Positions 11,641 through 26,469 of a DNA stretch of 64,000 nucleotides are shown here, piece after piece. This stretch comes from Lutjanus erythropterus. Its lineage: Eukaryota > Chordata > Actinopteri > Lutjaniformes > Lutjanidae. Below the pieces are notes generated by a model. That model did not search any database and was not told where the DNA came from. It saw only the letters and a list, made by a program, of their open reading frames with translations. The stretch covers positions 6,437,820 through 6,501,819 of the forward strand of contig CM034604.1 of NCBI GenBank assembly GCA_020091685.1. The letters are read 5' to 3'. The translations under genes and the position numbers were made by a program. Each line of letters starts with the position of its first letter. Position 1 is the first letter of the stretch.

Positions 11641-14600
11641 CTGGACTGACTTGCTGTTCAGTTTGGATGAGGAACATAGTTTGGACCTAACCCGACATAC
11701 CAGATGATTTGTCACACAGAGCCATTTGGGAAGTTGTCCTTAGAAACTGTTTGGAAAAGGGCAGACACTTTCAAAAAAAACAATTGGAAGATGACTGGAT
11801 GACCCATCTGTTTATCAAGTCTAACACGGGCTAACTTCGGCCAATCAGATCAACAAACTGTATGATGTAGTGGGATTGTGACCTTGGGAGGCATTTGTGA
11901 GATCACAGATCACGCAAGAATTACAGAGCCAAACTCTTAAAGCCATGGTTTGTTCAATACAAGTTGCTTCCATGGATGCTTCTTGCCATTGTCAAACCTA
12001 AAACCGTTGCTGCCAGTCATCCCTCCTAGGACGCTGATTGGCTGCACCACGCGGATACAAATGGATAACTTGAGGCCTGGAAAGATGGATTCTAATTTGC
12101 GAGCTTGCAAATTCAGATGACTCGCAAGCTAAGCCGTTTGGAAACAACAATAAAGCAGTAATCCTACAAAAACTGCACAGTAAAATCATCACACTGCAAA
12201 GAAATGTCCATGAAAACACTGCTATAAACTTTGGTTAGAATGTTCCTTACAATGACAAAAAAAATATCTGTTAGTACTATATTTCTAGTAAGTATTTTCA
12301 ACACAAGGTCCACTTAATTAGGTATTCCACCAGCTTTCAACTGCATTCCACATCCTTCTTCACAGAAAATAACTTTATGAAATAGCTAAGCAAGAGGTCC
12401 TTGTACTCAGACATGTGTCCCTAAGGCCGAGAATCGCTCAAGTTGCTGCTGTCTTTGGTGGCGATATCACTTCCCAGCGCACCTCTGCACTACATCAACT
12501 CAATACTGCTGGGACCACAAATGGGATTTTTCAGTATAAAAGTAAGAACATTTGCAGAGGAAGGCATTTGTTGTTTGACTTTCCACCTAAAATAAAACAG
12601 TTCATGCAAGGTAGCCATTTGAAACAATTTATGCTCTCGATGTGAGTCAGAAATGGCTGAGGAGAAAGAGATTGGATTACGGCTCGGCACCATGGAGCAG
12701 CACCATGTCCCGTTGGGATGAACATGTTGTGGTAAGTAAATAAAATAGCATTTGGGAAGATCAATATACTGAGGTGATTTATGCCAGGCAGAGCAGTCAC
12801 TTCCTCACAGCATGTAAGTTTCATGAGTCCTGCTCAGCTTTCTTTCCCTTCCTCTTCTCCCTGCTTGTTTTGTTTTTTTTTTTACACTTCCAACAGCCGT
12901 CACATATCCAGAGAGAGAAGGAAGTGACAAGCTCGGCTCAGCAGTAATTGGCCGGCTTGCAGATGACACGGCAGATAGACGCAGGGGAGATGGACAGGAG
13001 GAGAGAGCTGCTCCATATTAAACAAAGGTCCAGCCGCACGTGGCGGTACCTGCCCCGCGTGCAGTTACTTCCTCGACATGATTCAAAGGCCAGAGCTGAC
13101 ATTAGCTCCATTGTTCAGAGAGCATAATGGATTACTTTTACTACGATGCTGAAGGAGGCTTTGATGAGACAGATGAAGGGAAACCATGTCACAGCTCTAC
13201 AGTTAATGAGCCACATTCAGCTTCACAGGAGATAAACTTCTCTGCTGTGTAGTTGGATACTATCAAACTTTGCCACAGAGTTGCAAAAATCATTTTGTTT
13301 GTTCCTTTAGAGTTTCTTTTTTGTGTTGCTTGTAGGACTGTGGTTGGGCTACCACTGGAAATTTGTTCACATGGCACACTGTATCAAATCCAGTCAAGCA
13401 GAGGTGTTGACTCAAGTCACATGGCTTGGATTCTAGACCAACTTGGGTCTTGGGTGAGTACATGGAGGCTGTGACGTCCCGCATCAGCTTCTGTGATGAC
13501 TGGTGTATAGCAACACACACCAGGGTGAGTTGGAACAATGCAAAACCCTGGTTCACAGTAAGCTCAGAGTTAAGGTTAGAAAAGGAAGAAGCATTCAGGA
13601 GGCAAAGCGCAGTCGGTCACCAGATAAACCCTGGACTTGGTTGTGATTGTTCTCAGTGACTTTAACAAGGGTAATCTAATCCATGAACAAACAGTGACAC
13701 CCCTGACTGACACCACGTCACGCTCAACCTGATTCCTGCATACAAGCAGAATTTAAAGCTCTTTAAACCTGTCATGAAGAAAATAAAGAAGTGGAACAGA
13801 AGCTATGGAGGAGGACTTTAACACCAATGACTTCCCTTGAGGTTCTTGACTTCAAAATACTTGATACCTTCGCCCGAGCCCAAACGTGAAAAAATCTGTT
13901 ATTTTAAAAATGTGAATCTAGGAATTTCCTGAATCAACTGCCATTAACACTTAATGTATTATGTAAAATCCAACAGCATCCAATCAATGTACAAGAGAGA
14001 ATCATGAAGAACTAGCGTTATATTACAGTGCTCCAGTTGGAAAAAATGGAAGATGACTGGATGTGCCATCGAGAGACAATTTTACTATGTGGTGGTCAAC
14101 AAAAAACAAATTGCCATATGCAAAATGTTCCAGTTGAAAATTACATACAAAGATGCAGAAACTGTGTTTGACAATTGAAGTTGCACTAAGAATAGCAAAT
14201 CAAAATTACAAATTGGTTCTGTTGTTAAAACTGCATTACATTTGGTGAAGAGAACATTATAACTTGTTTAAGACTTGAAAGTCAAAGTTTCGTGCTTGGG
14301 ACTTGTCAGCCTTGACTTGGGACATGGTTGCAAAGATTTCAGACTCTCTTGTGACTTGGTCTCACCTCTGCTGTCAAGTACTGAAAGTCTTGCACTCTCT
14401 TCATTGCTAACAGTGATGGTACCTCACCACACATAGCACTTGGCATGAAGGTCAGAGTTTAATTTCCATCTTGTCAAACTGAAGAGTTTTTTGGCTTCCA
14501 GAGCTAACACATATACACCAGTTGCGTGGTTGGCTTTTACTCAGGAGTGGCTTTCAGCTGGCCACTTTGTTACACAGACCTGATAGATGGAAAGGTGAAG

Positions 14601-14870
14601 AGATGGATGGAGGTTTTTGGTTGTTCCAAACCTCTTCCGTTTCATAGTGTGCTGCTGGGAACTTTCGGTGCTAATGCATTTTTGTTCCAGATCTATGCCT
14701 CTACACAATAATGTGTTAGAGCTCTATGAGTTAATGGGGCTTAGCTTTGATGTCACGCCACCATTTGCAACTTCATATGGACAAGTGTGTGCCTTCTAAA
14801 AATGTGTCAACCATGACAATTTGGTACAGGTCCGTTCTAACATCATCATCATAGATTTTTAGTATTTGTC
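11641..14870. other. Intronic sequence; possible conserved block at about 12890-13180
   Basis: 12890-13180 has a distinct composition and dense candidate sites (cagcagtaattggccgg, ccatattaaacaaagg, ccattgttcagagagc, ataatggatta: homeodomain- and SOX-like cores). It could be an enhancer of ptchd4 or a neighbour. The flanks show no gene. Confidence 0.35.
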
Positions 14871-15390
14871 ATTAGCCTGAAGACCAGATTAATCTGATGT
14901 AATCTAATTCATCTCACCCCCTTTTGTGCAGACAGAAGTCCATTAGCCTTGGATCTGATCAGTCCAATCACAACCATTTATTTAATATGGGGTGGATTCT
15001 ATACAATGATTGACAGAGAAGCATCACTAGTCCAGATTTGAGAGGTCACATGTTTTGCTGCCGTTTGGTCGGAGGTCTATTCAGTTGCATCAGCAGGTCC
15101 GTCGAGTGCAACGCCTCAAGCTTCCAAACCTCAGCTCAAACTGTTAAACTAGGCAATGCTTATCAAATATATATCAAGATATTTCTTGCTCCAAATGTTT
15201 TCATAAATATATCTTAGTGTACTATTTCACTGTGAAAATGGACCAAGCATTGCTATGTCACTTTTCATTGGTCTGATTGGTTCTAGGTCTGTCCTACTGC
15301 ATCCAGAGGCATTCTGACAACGCCTCTTGGTAATTGAAAATGATCTGACTAACTCTGATTTCCAAATTAGTCTGGTGTTTCCAGGCTAAT
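14871..15390. mobile_element. 520-bp MITE with about 27-bp terminal inverted repeats
   Basis: The left end attagcctgaagaccagatt pairs with the right end aaattagtctggtg...ccaggctaat as an imperfect inverted repeat (about 85% by eye). The interior has no coding frame. A non-autonomous DNA transposon is the simplest reading; a target duplication is not clear. Confidence 0.65.
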
Positions 15391-17793
15391 AGTTTATTCT
15401 GAAAAATATTAGTTCATTAATTGTAAATCATGATTTTCTTATAGCACGCAATGGCTCCATTTCAAAATATTTCCACAGTGACCTTTTTGGAACAATTTAG
15501 AGCTATATTAGGCAGGACAACTTCCAATAATTAAATTAGGCAGGATATCTTCAAACTACTTCACACAAAACAGCTTAAAAGTCTCTCTAGATGGACTAGA
15601 TACTGGTGTGGTCTTCACTCAGCCCCACTGCTAACAACAAGTGTATGCCCATGGCTTGTAAGCTACAGTTATCAGGCGGTCTCTTCATTTTCCTCCCAGC
15701 TGCTGTCAATGAAATGCTAACACTATTTGATATATCCCTCAAAATCACTATTTTGATTCCAAAAAGGGATGACTAATTGTTATTTCAATTGCCCTTCAGA
15801 TTACAGCCCTTATTACACCATATTTAACAAAAAACAGTCTTTGTCACCTTCAAGAAAAGCCACAGTGGCAATAACAATCCACAACGAACCCAATGAACCC
15901 TTAATTTTTCTACAAAGAAAAACCAACACCAGCAGAATAATTCAAAAGCTTCTCTGATGACATAAGAATTCTACACACAGGAGCTTTAAATAGCTCCCTG
16001 CAATCCCAAGTGTGATTGTAGGCTCCACAGAGAAGATGAAGGGAACAAGAACCAACTAAGAAGCCATGGGACTGTATTCAGATAAGATAATGAGGTCTGT
16101 GGTGTATATCACTAGGACTGTGCAGAATAAAGGCCCAGAGGTGTCTGATTAACTCCGCTACAGTGAGGTGTTTGTTAGCATGTGGCCATCAGATAGCTTA
16201 GCACAACAATAAAATAACTGTAAACTAAAAGGGCATAAAAAGTCTCTTAATTAATTTCACGCCATCAGATATTTCACTGTAGCCTATACTGTACTACTGT
16301 TCCAGAGCAAGATTTAAGACAACCAGTGTAAGAGTGAAAAGTGAATTAAAGAACAACTTTTAGGTTGGTGTCCATAATGAATTCATGTTGGGAAAATGCT
16401 GTGCTAAGTGAATTTTTGAAATATATATATATATATTATACTTGACATTTGGACACACTTTTGTGAAGCTGTTTTAATGTCCAACTCAAAATGGGGAAAC
16501 TGGATGAGATAAGTCAAGCTAGGTCAAGTTTAGTAATAAATTTGTATCCAAAAGCTAGTTTTTATATTAATAAGTAAATTCACATTTAAATATAAATGCT
16601 GGACCACTGCTTTGAAATTAAAAAGGTGTCCAAGGGAAAAATAAGGACTAGAGGCTAGAAATTAAGTTGTGAAGAGAACCAGTGGAGCAATGGGCAGGTT
16701 TTTTGGCGAGTGACCAGGCTTAGCTAACGACACCACACCCTTCACAACGTTGTCAAGTTTTCTATCACAACTTCAGCTTCAACTTTATTTTTAACCACAG
16801 ATTGGTTATACAGCACGGTACAGTAAAGAACACGTGTCTGTGTAGTGTTGGGGGTGTTGGAAGTTGTAGTCTTCAAATTTAATGCAAGCCCTCTTTTTCA
16901 GATGTAATTTTAAGTAGGTTTGGATGCCGAACACTGTTTTTTCAAGCGTAAACACCAAATTTTGACAGCAATACTGACTACCCATTGACCCTAATTCAAG
17001 TGTTATCAAGGTTCGGTGCCTGAGAGCACATCTGGAAGAGAGAGTGACTAGAGCACAGAGAAGAAAGAGAAATGTCAGCTTCGTCAAGTCACAGATAGTC
17101 AGGACAATAGTGAGCTGAAAGCGGTCAAAAGTGTGGTTAAACTTTTCGATACTTGACGCAGACAACATTTGCTGCTGTATACGTGATGTAGAACGCAAAG
17201 CACTTAACCAAACACAAAATGTATCGAAAAGCAGAAGAATTTACTGCATTTAGCCTGAAGGTCGAGCGATTAGCAGCAGCTGCAGCTAATGTTAGCATGC
17301 CATAATTTAAAGAAAACAAATCTCATTATAATACATCATACAAATACAAATCATACAAATATTTTCAAGCTAATACAGTATTTTTAGAAATTCATTCTGT
17401 CCATGGGTCACCATGTTTTTTCCATACAGTGTGCATGTGTACACTATTAATAACGATGCATGTATAAATAATGAGGAAAATCAAAAAAGAAAAAAAAAAG
17501 ATCTATTGGGTATTAGTAATTACTTAATACACTACTCTGCCCATCCTAAATAACAACTGCCCACACTCACTAACACTTACTACCACTGACTCTTTCATTT
17601 GTCATTTCTTAGAATTTCTGCTGTCATGGCTCATGAAACCATAAAAAAAACAAACCACAGTTATGAAGTCATATATTAAATTTTTAATACAGAAATTCTA
17701 TTAAACCTCAAGTTTACATTCAGTAAGAACTTCAACCTAAAAGTTATCAAATTTCAATTAAAACCAAACAAAGCTTTAAACAGTGATGAGGTC
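15391..17793. other. AT-rich intronic sequence, no gene seen
   Basis: Contains a short (AT)n run at about 16421-16437 and AT-rich repeat-like stretches. A 130-codon minus-strand frame at 16806-17198 has no recognisable domain and is not supported as a gene. Confidence 0.5.
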
Positions 17794-17810
17794 TCAACAG
17801 GGGGCGCCAC
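17794..17810 (+). promoter_or_regulatory. Weaker CTCF-like motif next to a GC-rich block
   Basis: TCAACAGGGGGCGCCAC contains the AGGGGGCGC core but deviates at two flanking core positions. It sits at the left edge of a locally GC-rich segment (17795-18400) in intron 2. Confidence 0.3.
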
Positions 17811-17959
17811 TCTGCCGCTCCAGCCCGGGTATCAGTTTCCATTTCAGCTCTCAGTGTCTGGCCTGATGTGGCGTTGATATAGTGATAGGGGTGTGTCTCA
17901 GTCAGGACCTCCCAAGAGGAGGGTGGACATCTGCTGCCTCTGAGGTCCTGTCACATGAA

Positions 17960-18240
17960 ATTACAGACTTAATCAAGTCCTCTCCATCTCCTTCGCCCTT
18001 CTTCTCCACCTCCTCCCCGCTCCCTCTGTGTGACTTTCTCTCTGTCGTGCCCTCTCCTCTACCTCTTCCCCGCTGGCTGCTCCCTCTTCCTCCACACCCT
18101 CTTTTTCCTATACATCACATGCATTTTTACTCCTCACTCGCTCTTTTCTCCTTGACTTTCCTTTTTAGCCTCTCTCAGTGCCATCACCCCCCCTCCCACC
18201 CCCCCGTCTTCTTCCTCTCCTCTCCTCCTCTGCCTCTAGG
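17960..18240. repeat. Pyrimidine-rich (CT) low-complexity tract
   Basis: About 280 bases dominated by tcc/ctt runs on the + strand (purine-rich on the ptchd4 transcript strand). It produces a long Ser/Pro/Leu-rich open frame with no domain, which I treat as compositional. Confidence 0.7.
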
Positions 18241-18607
18241 TCACAAGGAGCCGATCCAGCCTCCTGTTCCTGAGTCTTACTTAAACTTCAGTTATGTCAG
18301 GCGGCCTGCAGCAGTGCTGAGCCAAAGCCCCAGGGATGCAGTGACCTTAGGAGCGCACACGCACGAAATGCAAGATATACTGTGGTGTAAAGGGACGAGG
18401 TATATCTGAGGAGGCGAGGAGAGGGAGAAAAAGAAGCTGTTTCTTTTGCTGAATACTCATTTTAAATTGTAAAAAAGGACATGATTTTCATGACAAAGGA
18501 CTTTCTAACTTTTAGTGCCTGACCAATAGTGGATTTTGGGGACCAATGCCAATATTAAAGAGTAAAAAATCTAATTTTTATCAGCCAATATTCTTTATTT
18601 ATATATA

Positions 18608-19822
18608 CACTGCCTGGCCAAAAAAAGTCATCACCTGGATTTAACTAAGCAAATATTTAAGATCCTTCCATTGGATAATTACTGCAGTGATTCATGTGTT
18701 TCAGCTGTCAACAAGTTATTGAACTCTAACTGTTGCAGTGAACAGCTTGTCATTTCTTAAACAACCATGTCAGAAGACATATCCTGTGGTCGTGGAAAAG
18801 ATGTCACTCTGTTTCTGAAGGGTCATATTATTGGCCTGCATCAAGCAAAGAAAACAACTAAGGAGTTTGATGAAACTACTAAAACTGGGTTAAGAACTGT
18901 CCAACGCATTATTAAAACCTGGAAGGATAGTGGTGACGCATCATCTTTGAGGAAGAAATGCGGTCGGGAAAAAATCTTGCATGAACGTTTGGTGAAGTCA
19001 AATCATAAAAAATCAACAGTAGAACTCCCAGTTATGTTTAATAGTGAAAGTAAGAGCATTTCCACACAAACAATGTGAAGAGAACTCAAGGGGTTGGGAC
19101 TAAGCAGCTGTGTAGTCTTAAGAAAACCACTTATCAGTGAGGATAATCAGAAAGAAAGCTTCAGTTTGTTGGGGAGGATAAAGATTGGACTGTGGAGCGA
19201 TGGAAAAGGGTCATGTGATCTGATGAGTCCAGATTTACCCTGTTCCAGAGTGATGGGGGCATCAGGATAAGAAGAGAAGAAGATGAAGTGATGCTCCCAT
19301 CATGCCTAGTGCCTACTGTACAAGCCTGTGGGAGCAGTGTTATGATGTGGGGTTGCTTCAGTTGCTCAGGTCGAGGTTCAGCAACGTTATGAGCCCAAAA
19401 AATGAGGTCAGCTGAATATACTGAATGAGCAAGTTTCTCCATCAATGGATTTTTTCTTCTATGATGACCCAGACATATTCCAAGATGACAATGCCAGGAT
19501 TCATCAGGTAGAAGCAGTGAAAGAGAGGTTCAGGGAGCATGAGACATCGTTTTAAACACACGGATTGTCCACCACAGAGTCCAGAAATTAACCCCACTGA
19601 GAATCTTTAAGATGTACTGGAGAAGACTTTAGGCAGTGGTCCGACTCTTCCATCATCAATACAAGATCTTGGTGAAAAATTAATGCAACTCTGGACAGAA
19701 ATAAATGTTGTGATGTTGCATAAGCTTATTAAAACAATGCCATGGCGAATGTGTGCTGTAATCAAAGCTAAAGACAGTCCAAGAAAATATTAGACTGTGT
19801 GACCTGTTTTGGCCAGGCAGTG
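18608..19822 (+). mobile_element. Tc1/mariner-type transposon, 1,215 bp, inactive
   Basis: Left end CACTGCCTGGCCAAAAAAAG and right end ttggccaggcagtg form the terminal inverted repeats. It is inserted at TA on the left; on the right the dinucleotide is CA, consistent with one mutated base of the TA duplication. Length is normal for a Tc1 element. It encodes a decayed DD34E transposase (see the pseudogene entry). Confidence 0.9.
18767..19792 (+). pseudogene. Tc1-type transposase pseudogene
   Basis: The first 103 codons are open from ATG at 18767 and carry the DNA-binding region (TGLRTVQRIIKTWKDSGDASS is recognisable), ending at a TGA at 19076. Beyond that the frame is broken, but catalytic-core motifs remain: SDESRFTLF (Asp codon 19222-19224), QDDNARIHQ (second Asp 19487-19489) and PQSPEINPTENL (Glu 19599-19601), spaced as in DD34E transposases. 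A TAA directly after the ENL motif and several internal stops show that no protein is made. Confidence 0.85.
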
Positions 19823-20457
19823 CATATGATCCAAAATAACATCAGGGCACTGAAACGGTAAACTTTCACCAATATTTTAGATGTAAGCTTAAAGAAAACA
19901 CAAAAAGTACAGCTTCAATTGAGACAAAAGGATCAACTATAACATAAAATGTTATAAAATTCATAAAATTAAAAGACAAAACAAAAACATCTGCATTGTA
20001 TTCGGCACAAAAAAATAATCTGGCAACATATATGCTAATACCGATCTAGAGTGATATAGCCATGCTAAGTCAATATCAGGAAGATAATATTGGCCAGCCA
20101 ATATATCTGTCTAGCTCTAGTATTTTTTGCAAAAGGGGCATTAAGACGATATTTTGTAGTTGGAAAATTTATCCACATGAGTGTTTTTACAGTCCATGTG
20201 TGTTTTCCACACAGCCAATGCCTGTACAGGACTGTGCAGACATGAGCTGTAGCTGGACACAGATTTTGCATTAAATTCCAGAGAAAAAAATGAAATAAAA
20301 TCGATACAGCTGTGAAAAACTAATCTTTTAAAACCCTCTCAGTCTCTGCACTCCCTTCCATTTTGTGTGTATCAGAGTGTGGAACCCGGCCCTCTCCTGC
20401 TGGCTGGCTTTGCCCCCCAGTGAAATACCTGCTTTAATCCATCCAGAACATTCACAC

Positions 20458-20458
<1 letters not shown>

Positions 20459-20496
<38 letters not shown>
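20459..20496. repeat. (GAAA)n microsatellite
   Basis: About nine GAAA units without interruption. Confidence 0.95.
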
Positions 20497-20605
20497 GCTC
20501 TATAATCTAATGATAAATATCCAAGAAGTTCTGATGGTATGTTATGCTATAATTTATGTGCACTCATTTGTTTTATTGTGACTTTGATTTGCTGTTGCGC
20601 TAGTT

Positions 20606-21040
20606 TCATTCCTCTCATCTGCTCTGTGTGCTTCACCAAAAGCAGGGCTTTAAACAGCTGAAGTGAACTCTCAACATCACTCGGGTTGACGACAACTCAC
20701 TACGTAGCTGTAAGCGGAATAAAATTTCTTAACATGATCCATCTAAAACCAAAGAAGGTCAGATGACGACCCCAAATCAGTCGAGCCAAAGCTAGCCAGC
20801 TAGCTCCTAAAAAACATGTGCATCAGTTCCCGTTATGTTAGCAGTTAGCATGATATCTAATTAGCTGATATGTTGCTAGCTTCTCTCCCCTCCTCTGCTC
20901 TGTGTGCTTCACTGAAGGCGAGGCTTCACACTCACATGTAGCAGAGCAGAGGAGAGACAGGTGAAGTGGACTCGTAACGTTACTCAAGTTGACGACAACT
21001 CGCTCCTGTAATTGCAATAAAAGCTTCCTAACAAGAGTAA
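20606..21040. repeat. Direct duplication of a tgctctgtgtgcttcac module
   Basis: About 20606-20740 and 20888-21040 share ctgctctgtgtgcttcac, aagtgga/aactct, gttgacgacaactc and gcaataaaa-type blocks in the same order, spaced about 280 bases apart. Within the second copy, cctctgctctgtg and cagagcagagg form a small inverted repeat. Confidence 0.6.
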
Positions 21041-21124
21041 TTAACTAACTAACTAACCAAAGCAGTTAGCCTGCTAGCTAACGCTTATGTGTATCTGGAA
21101 GTCTCTGGTTCAATATGAGTTCCA

Positions 21125-21545
21125 TTGTAAAACCAAAACTCAAATAAAATAATTATAATGAATAGTGGAAACAAGTTTTACTAACTTAAAAATAATGAGT
21201 ACCAGTAGAATTTTCTTTCTTTTGTGTTTATTAAACTCAGAATTTATGGTTAATATGAGGTTACCTGAACATGAAATAATTTTCTTACAACTGAAAATTA
21301 TTCAGTTCTTTTAATTATTTCAGTGAGAGGAGTGAATGAAAATTCTGAGTTGGATTTACTTCAAGTACTTGAAAATCAATAACTGTAACTGTAATTACAG
21401 AATACATGTAACACAAACTCTACATATTTAAACTCTGATAACTTCCAACTTTTGAGTTTATGAACTCAACAAAATTGTGTCAAGTTGTCAAAGTTGTGTC
21501 ATTTTTTTTGAGTACAGCTAACTTATTTGTGTTTTAAAGTGTAAG
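21125..21545. repeat. Possible cactgtaaaa-type MITE, degraded
   Basis: Starts near cattgtaaaaccaaaactc and ends near gtgttttaaagtgtaagg, with internal ttttgagtttatgaactc. Composition and ends resemble the better-preserved element at 28947-29443. Confidence 0.4.
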
Positions 21546-24711
<3,166 letters not shown>

Positions 24712-25006
24712 CCATTTTTTCCTTCCTTATACCAATTCTGATACCTGAACTTCGCACATCAGCCAATACTGAGTACTGATCATCCCATACAGGTGCATTA
24801 AAAAGTATATGTATCAGACCTGTAACCCTGTATGAACGTGATGTGATGTGTTTTGTCCTGACCTTTGAATGACCTGGCTCAGCTTTTCAGGTTAAAACTT
24901 GAACAAATATGCAGTGAGAATGAGTGCCACAGAACATGGCTTTGCTGTATGTTGCCAGAGCATCAGAGGCATTTTCCGATACTGGTATCAGCGTCGGAAC
25001 AACCCT
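24712..25006. repeat. gttccgatac-family interspersed repeat, copy 3 (reverse)
   Basis: Ends gatactggtatcagcg followed by tcggaacaaccct, the reverse complement of the start of the copy at 2605. The left end reads ccaattctgatacctgaac. Confidence 0.65.
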
Positions 25007-25899
25007 AAGGGAAACCAGTCGTGTTGCCCTTGACAGCAGACAGCAGTGACTGTGGAGCAGCCAGCTGTACAACATACAAGAAAGTTCCAGCCCCGCGGAG
25101 AGCAGTGCAGCAGGAGTTATCTGCCCTATTTGCTTCAGTGTTGATTTCACTTGAACTCACCTTACAGCTGCGGACAGACACGACTGTGAAGGTTGATATG
25201 CTGCCCCACCGTAATGACTAAATTTATTTAATTATATAGCACACGCGAGGCAATACAGTGACAAGAGTTTGGAGATAATGCAATTGTGCGAGAAGAATTG
25301 TGCAGAGCAGTGAAGAGTTCAGTGAGGCAGCTGGGACAATAAAAATGGCTCTGTCAGTCTGTCAGGAAGAAATACAGAACTGTAGCAATATGAGGCTATT
25401 GCTGGCACAACCTTCCTCATCTTTAACCTGAGAATGTTGCCAAGGTAGCACTGTAGATGTACACTGTGCCACAAGTTACTATATTTCATGTTTTGAAGTA
25501 ATTTGTTTTCAGCAGCAGAAAAAAGATGGTGACCAAAAGAGTCTAAAGTAAGTTCTGACACAATTAAAAATGTGTCTTCACATTATGCTACTGCTTGTCA
25601 CCCAAAGCACAAAGGAGCACAAACACTTCTCCAATCATTTCCATCAGTTCAATACAAGGATTTGTTGTCACTGACGGCAGTTTCTGCGTGTAAAGCAACT
25701 GAACCCTTTTAACACATCAGTACATAATCCAAACACTGTTCTTAACACTGTGCTGCCTTCTGACAATATTCAGTCTTTGAATCTAAATTCAATCTCTTTC
25801 TTAAGACTATATCTTCATGGCTAGTGGCTGGTGGTATTAGCAAACCATTTTTCTCGTTAGCATGTTAGGCTAATTACTTTTTTGTTAGCAGGTGCTTTT
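25007..25899. other. Intronic sequence, no feature recognised
   Basis: AT-rich, with no long frame and no clear repeat structure. Confidence 0.5.
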
Positions 25900-26469
25900 C
25901 AGTCCCTCCAAGATTTCACGGGCTGTTTTGGTGATAGTTGCGCCCTGAATTGCCTGATGTCACGGCAGCTTTTCTAAAAAATTGCAATGTATTTTACAAT
26001 GTTTTTAGGCATTTTTTTTTTGCAATGAACTTGCATTAGCAAGTGAAAAATCGCAAAAGACAGTTGCATTTTTTTAAAACATAATTTACTCAAATCAAAG
26101 ACAACTTGTTCTAGGGAGAAGAAAACTGCACTATATGCTGACTGTTCTAAGTAACCTTAGCAAAAAGGCTCAGGAGTACAGAAACTCTTTTTGGAGCTCA
26201 AACCCAGTCAAAACAGCAAGCAAAAAATTGTAAAATATAAAAGTGCATAATAACATAAATACAAAAACTGAGACATACGTGTATGATGTTTGCAAAGGGG
26301 ACTGCTATGACTAGTAAAACTCGCGGGAAGTAATGATTTTTTGTCAAATTTGTGAGAAAAGTTGCAGTTTGAATTTGAACAAACTTGCAAGGTCGCACAG
26401 ATCTGCAGGGATGGGTTGAATTTGTGTGAATTGTTGAAATCACAACATTGCAACTTCCTGGAGGGACTG
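25900..26469. mobile_element. Non-autonomous hAT-like element, about 570 bp
   Basis: The left end CAGTCCCTCCA (25900) is matched in inverted orientation by TGGAGGGACTG (ending 26469). The ends are flanked by tgcttttc and ggcttttg, which agree at six of eight positions, consistent with the 8-bp duplication made by hAT transposases. The interior has no transposase frame. Confidence 0.6.

Larger units (their letters stand above)
18513..20125. repeat. Older interspersed repeat split by a Tc1 insertion
   Basis: The left piece 18513-18607 (agtgcctgaccaatagtgga, cagccaatattc) and right piece 19823-20125 (gatataatattggccagcc-type sequence, ctgtctagctctag) look like the two ends of one repeat with rough inverted similarity, separated by the Tc1 element. 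No coding content. Confidence 0.5.

Noticed and set aside
17882..18409. 175-codon + strand frame, Ser/Pro/Leu-rich
   Set aside because: Arises from a CT-rich low-complexity tract; no signal peptide pattern, domain or splice context that would make it a gene.
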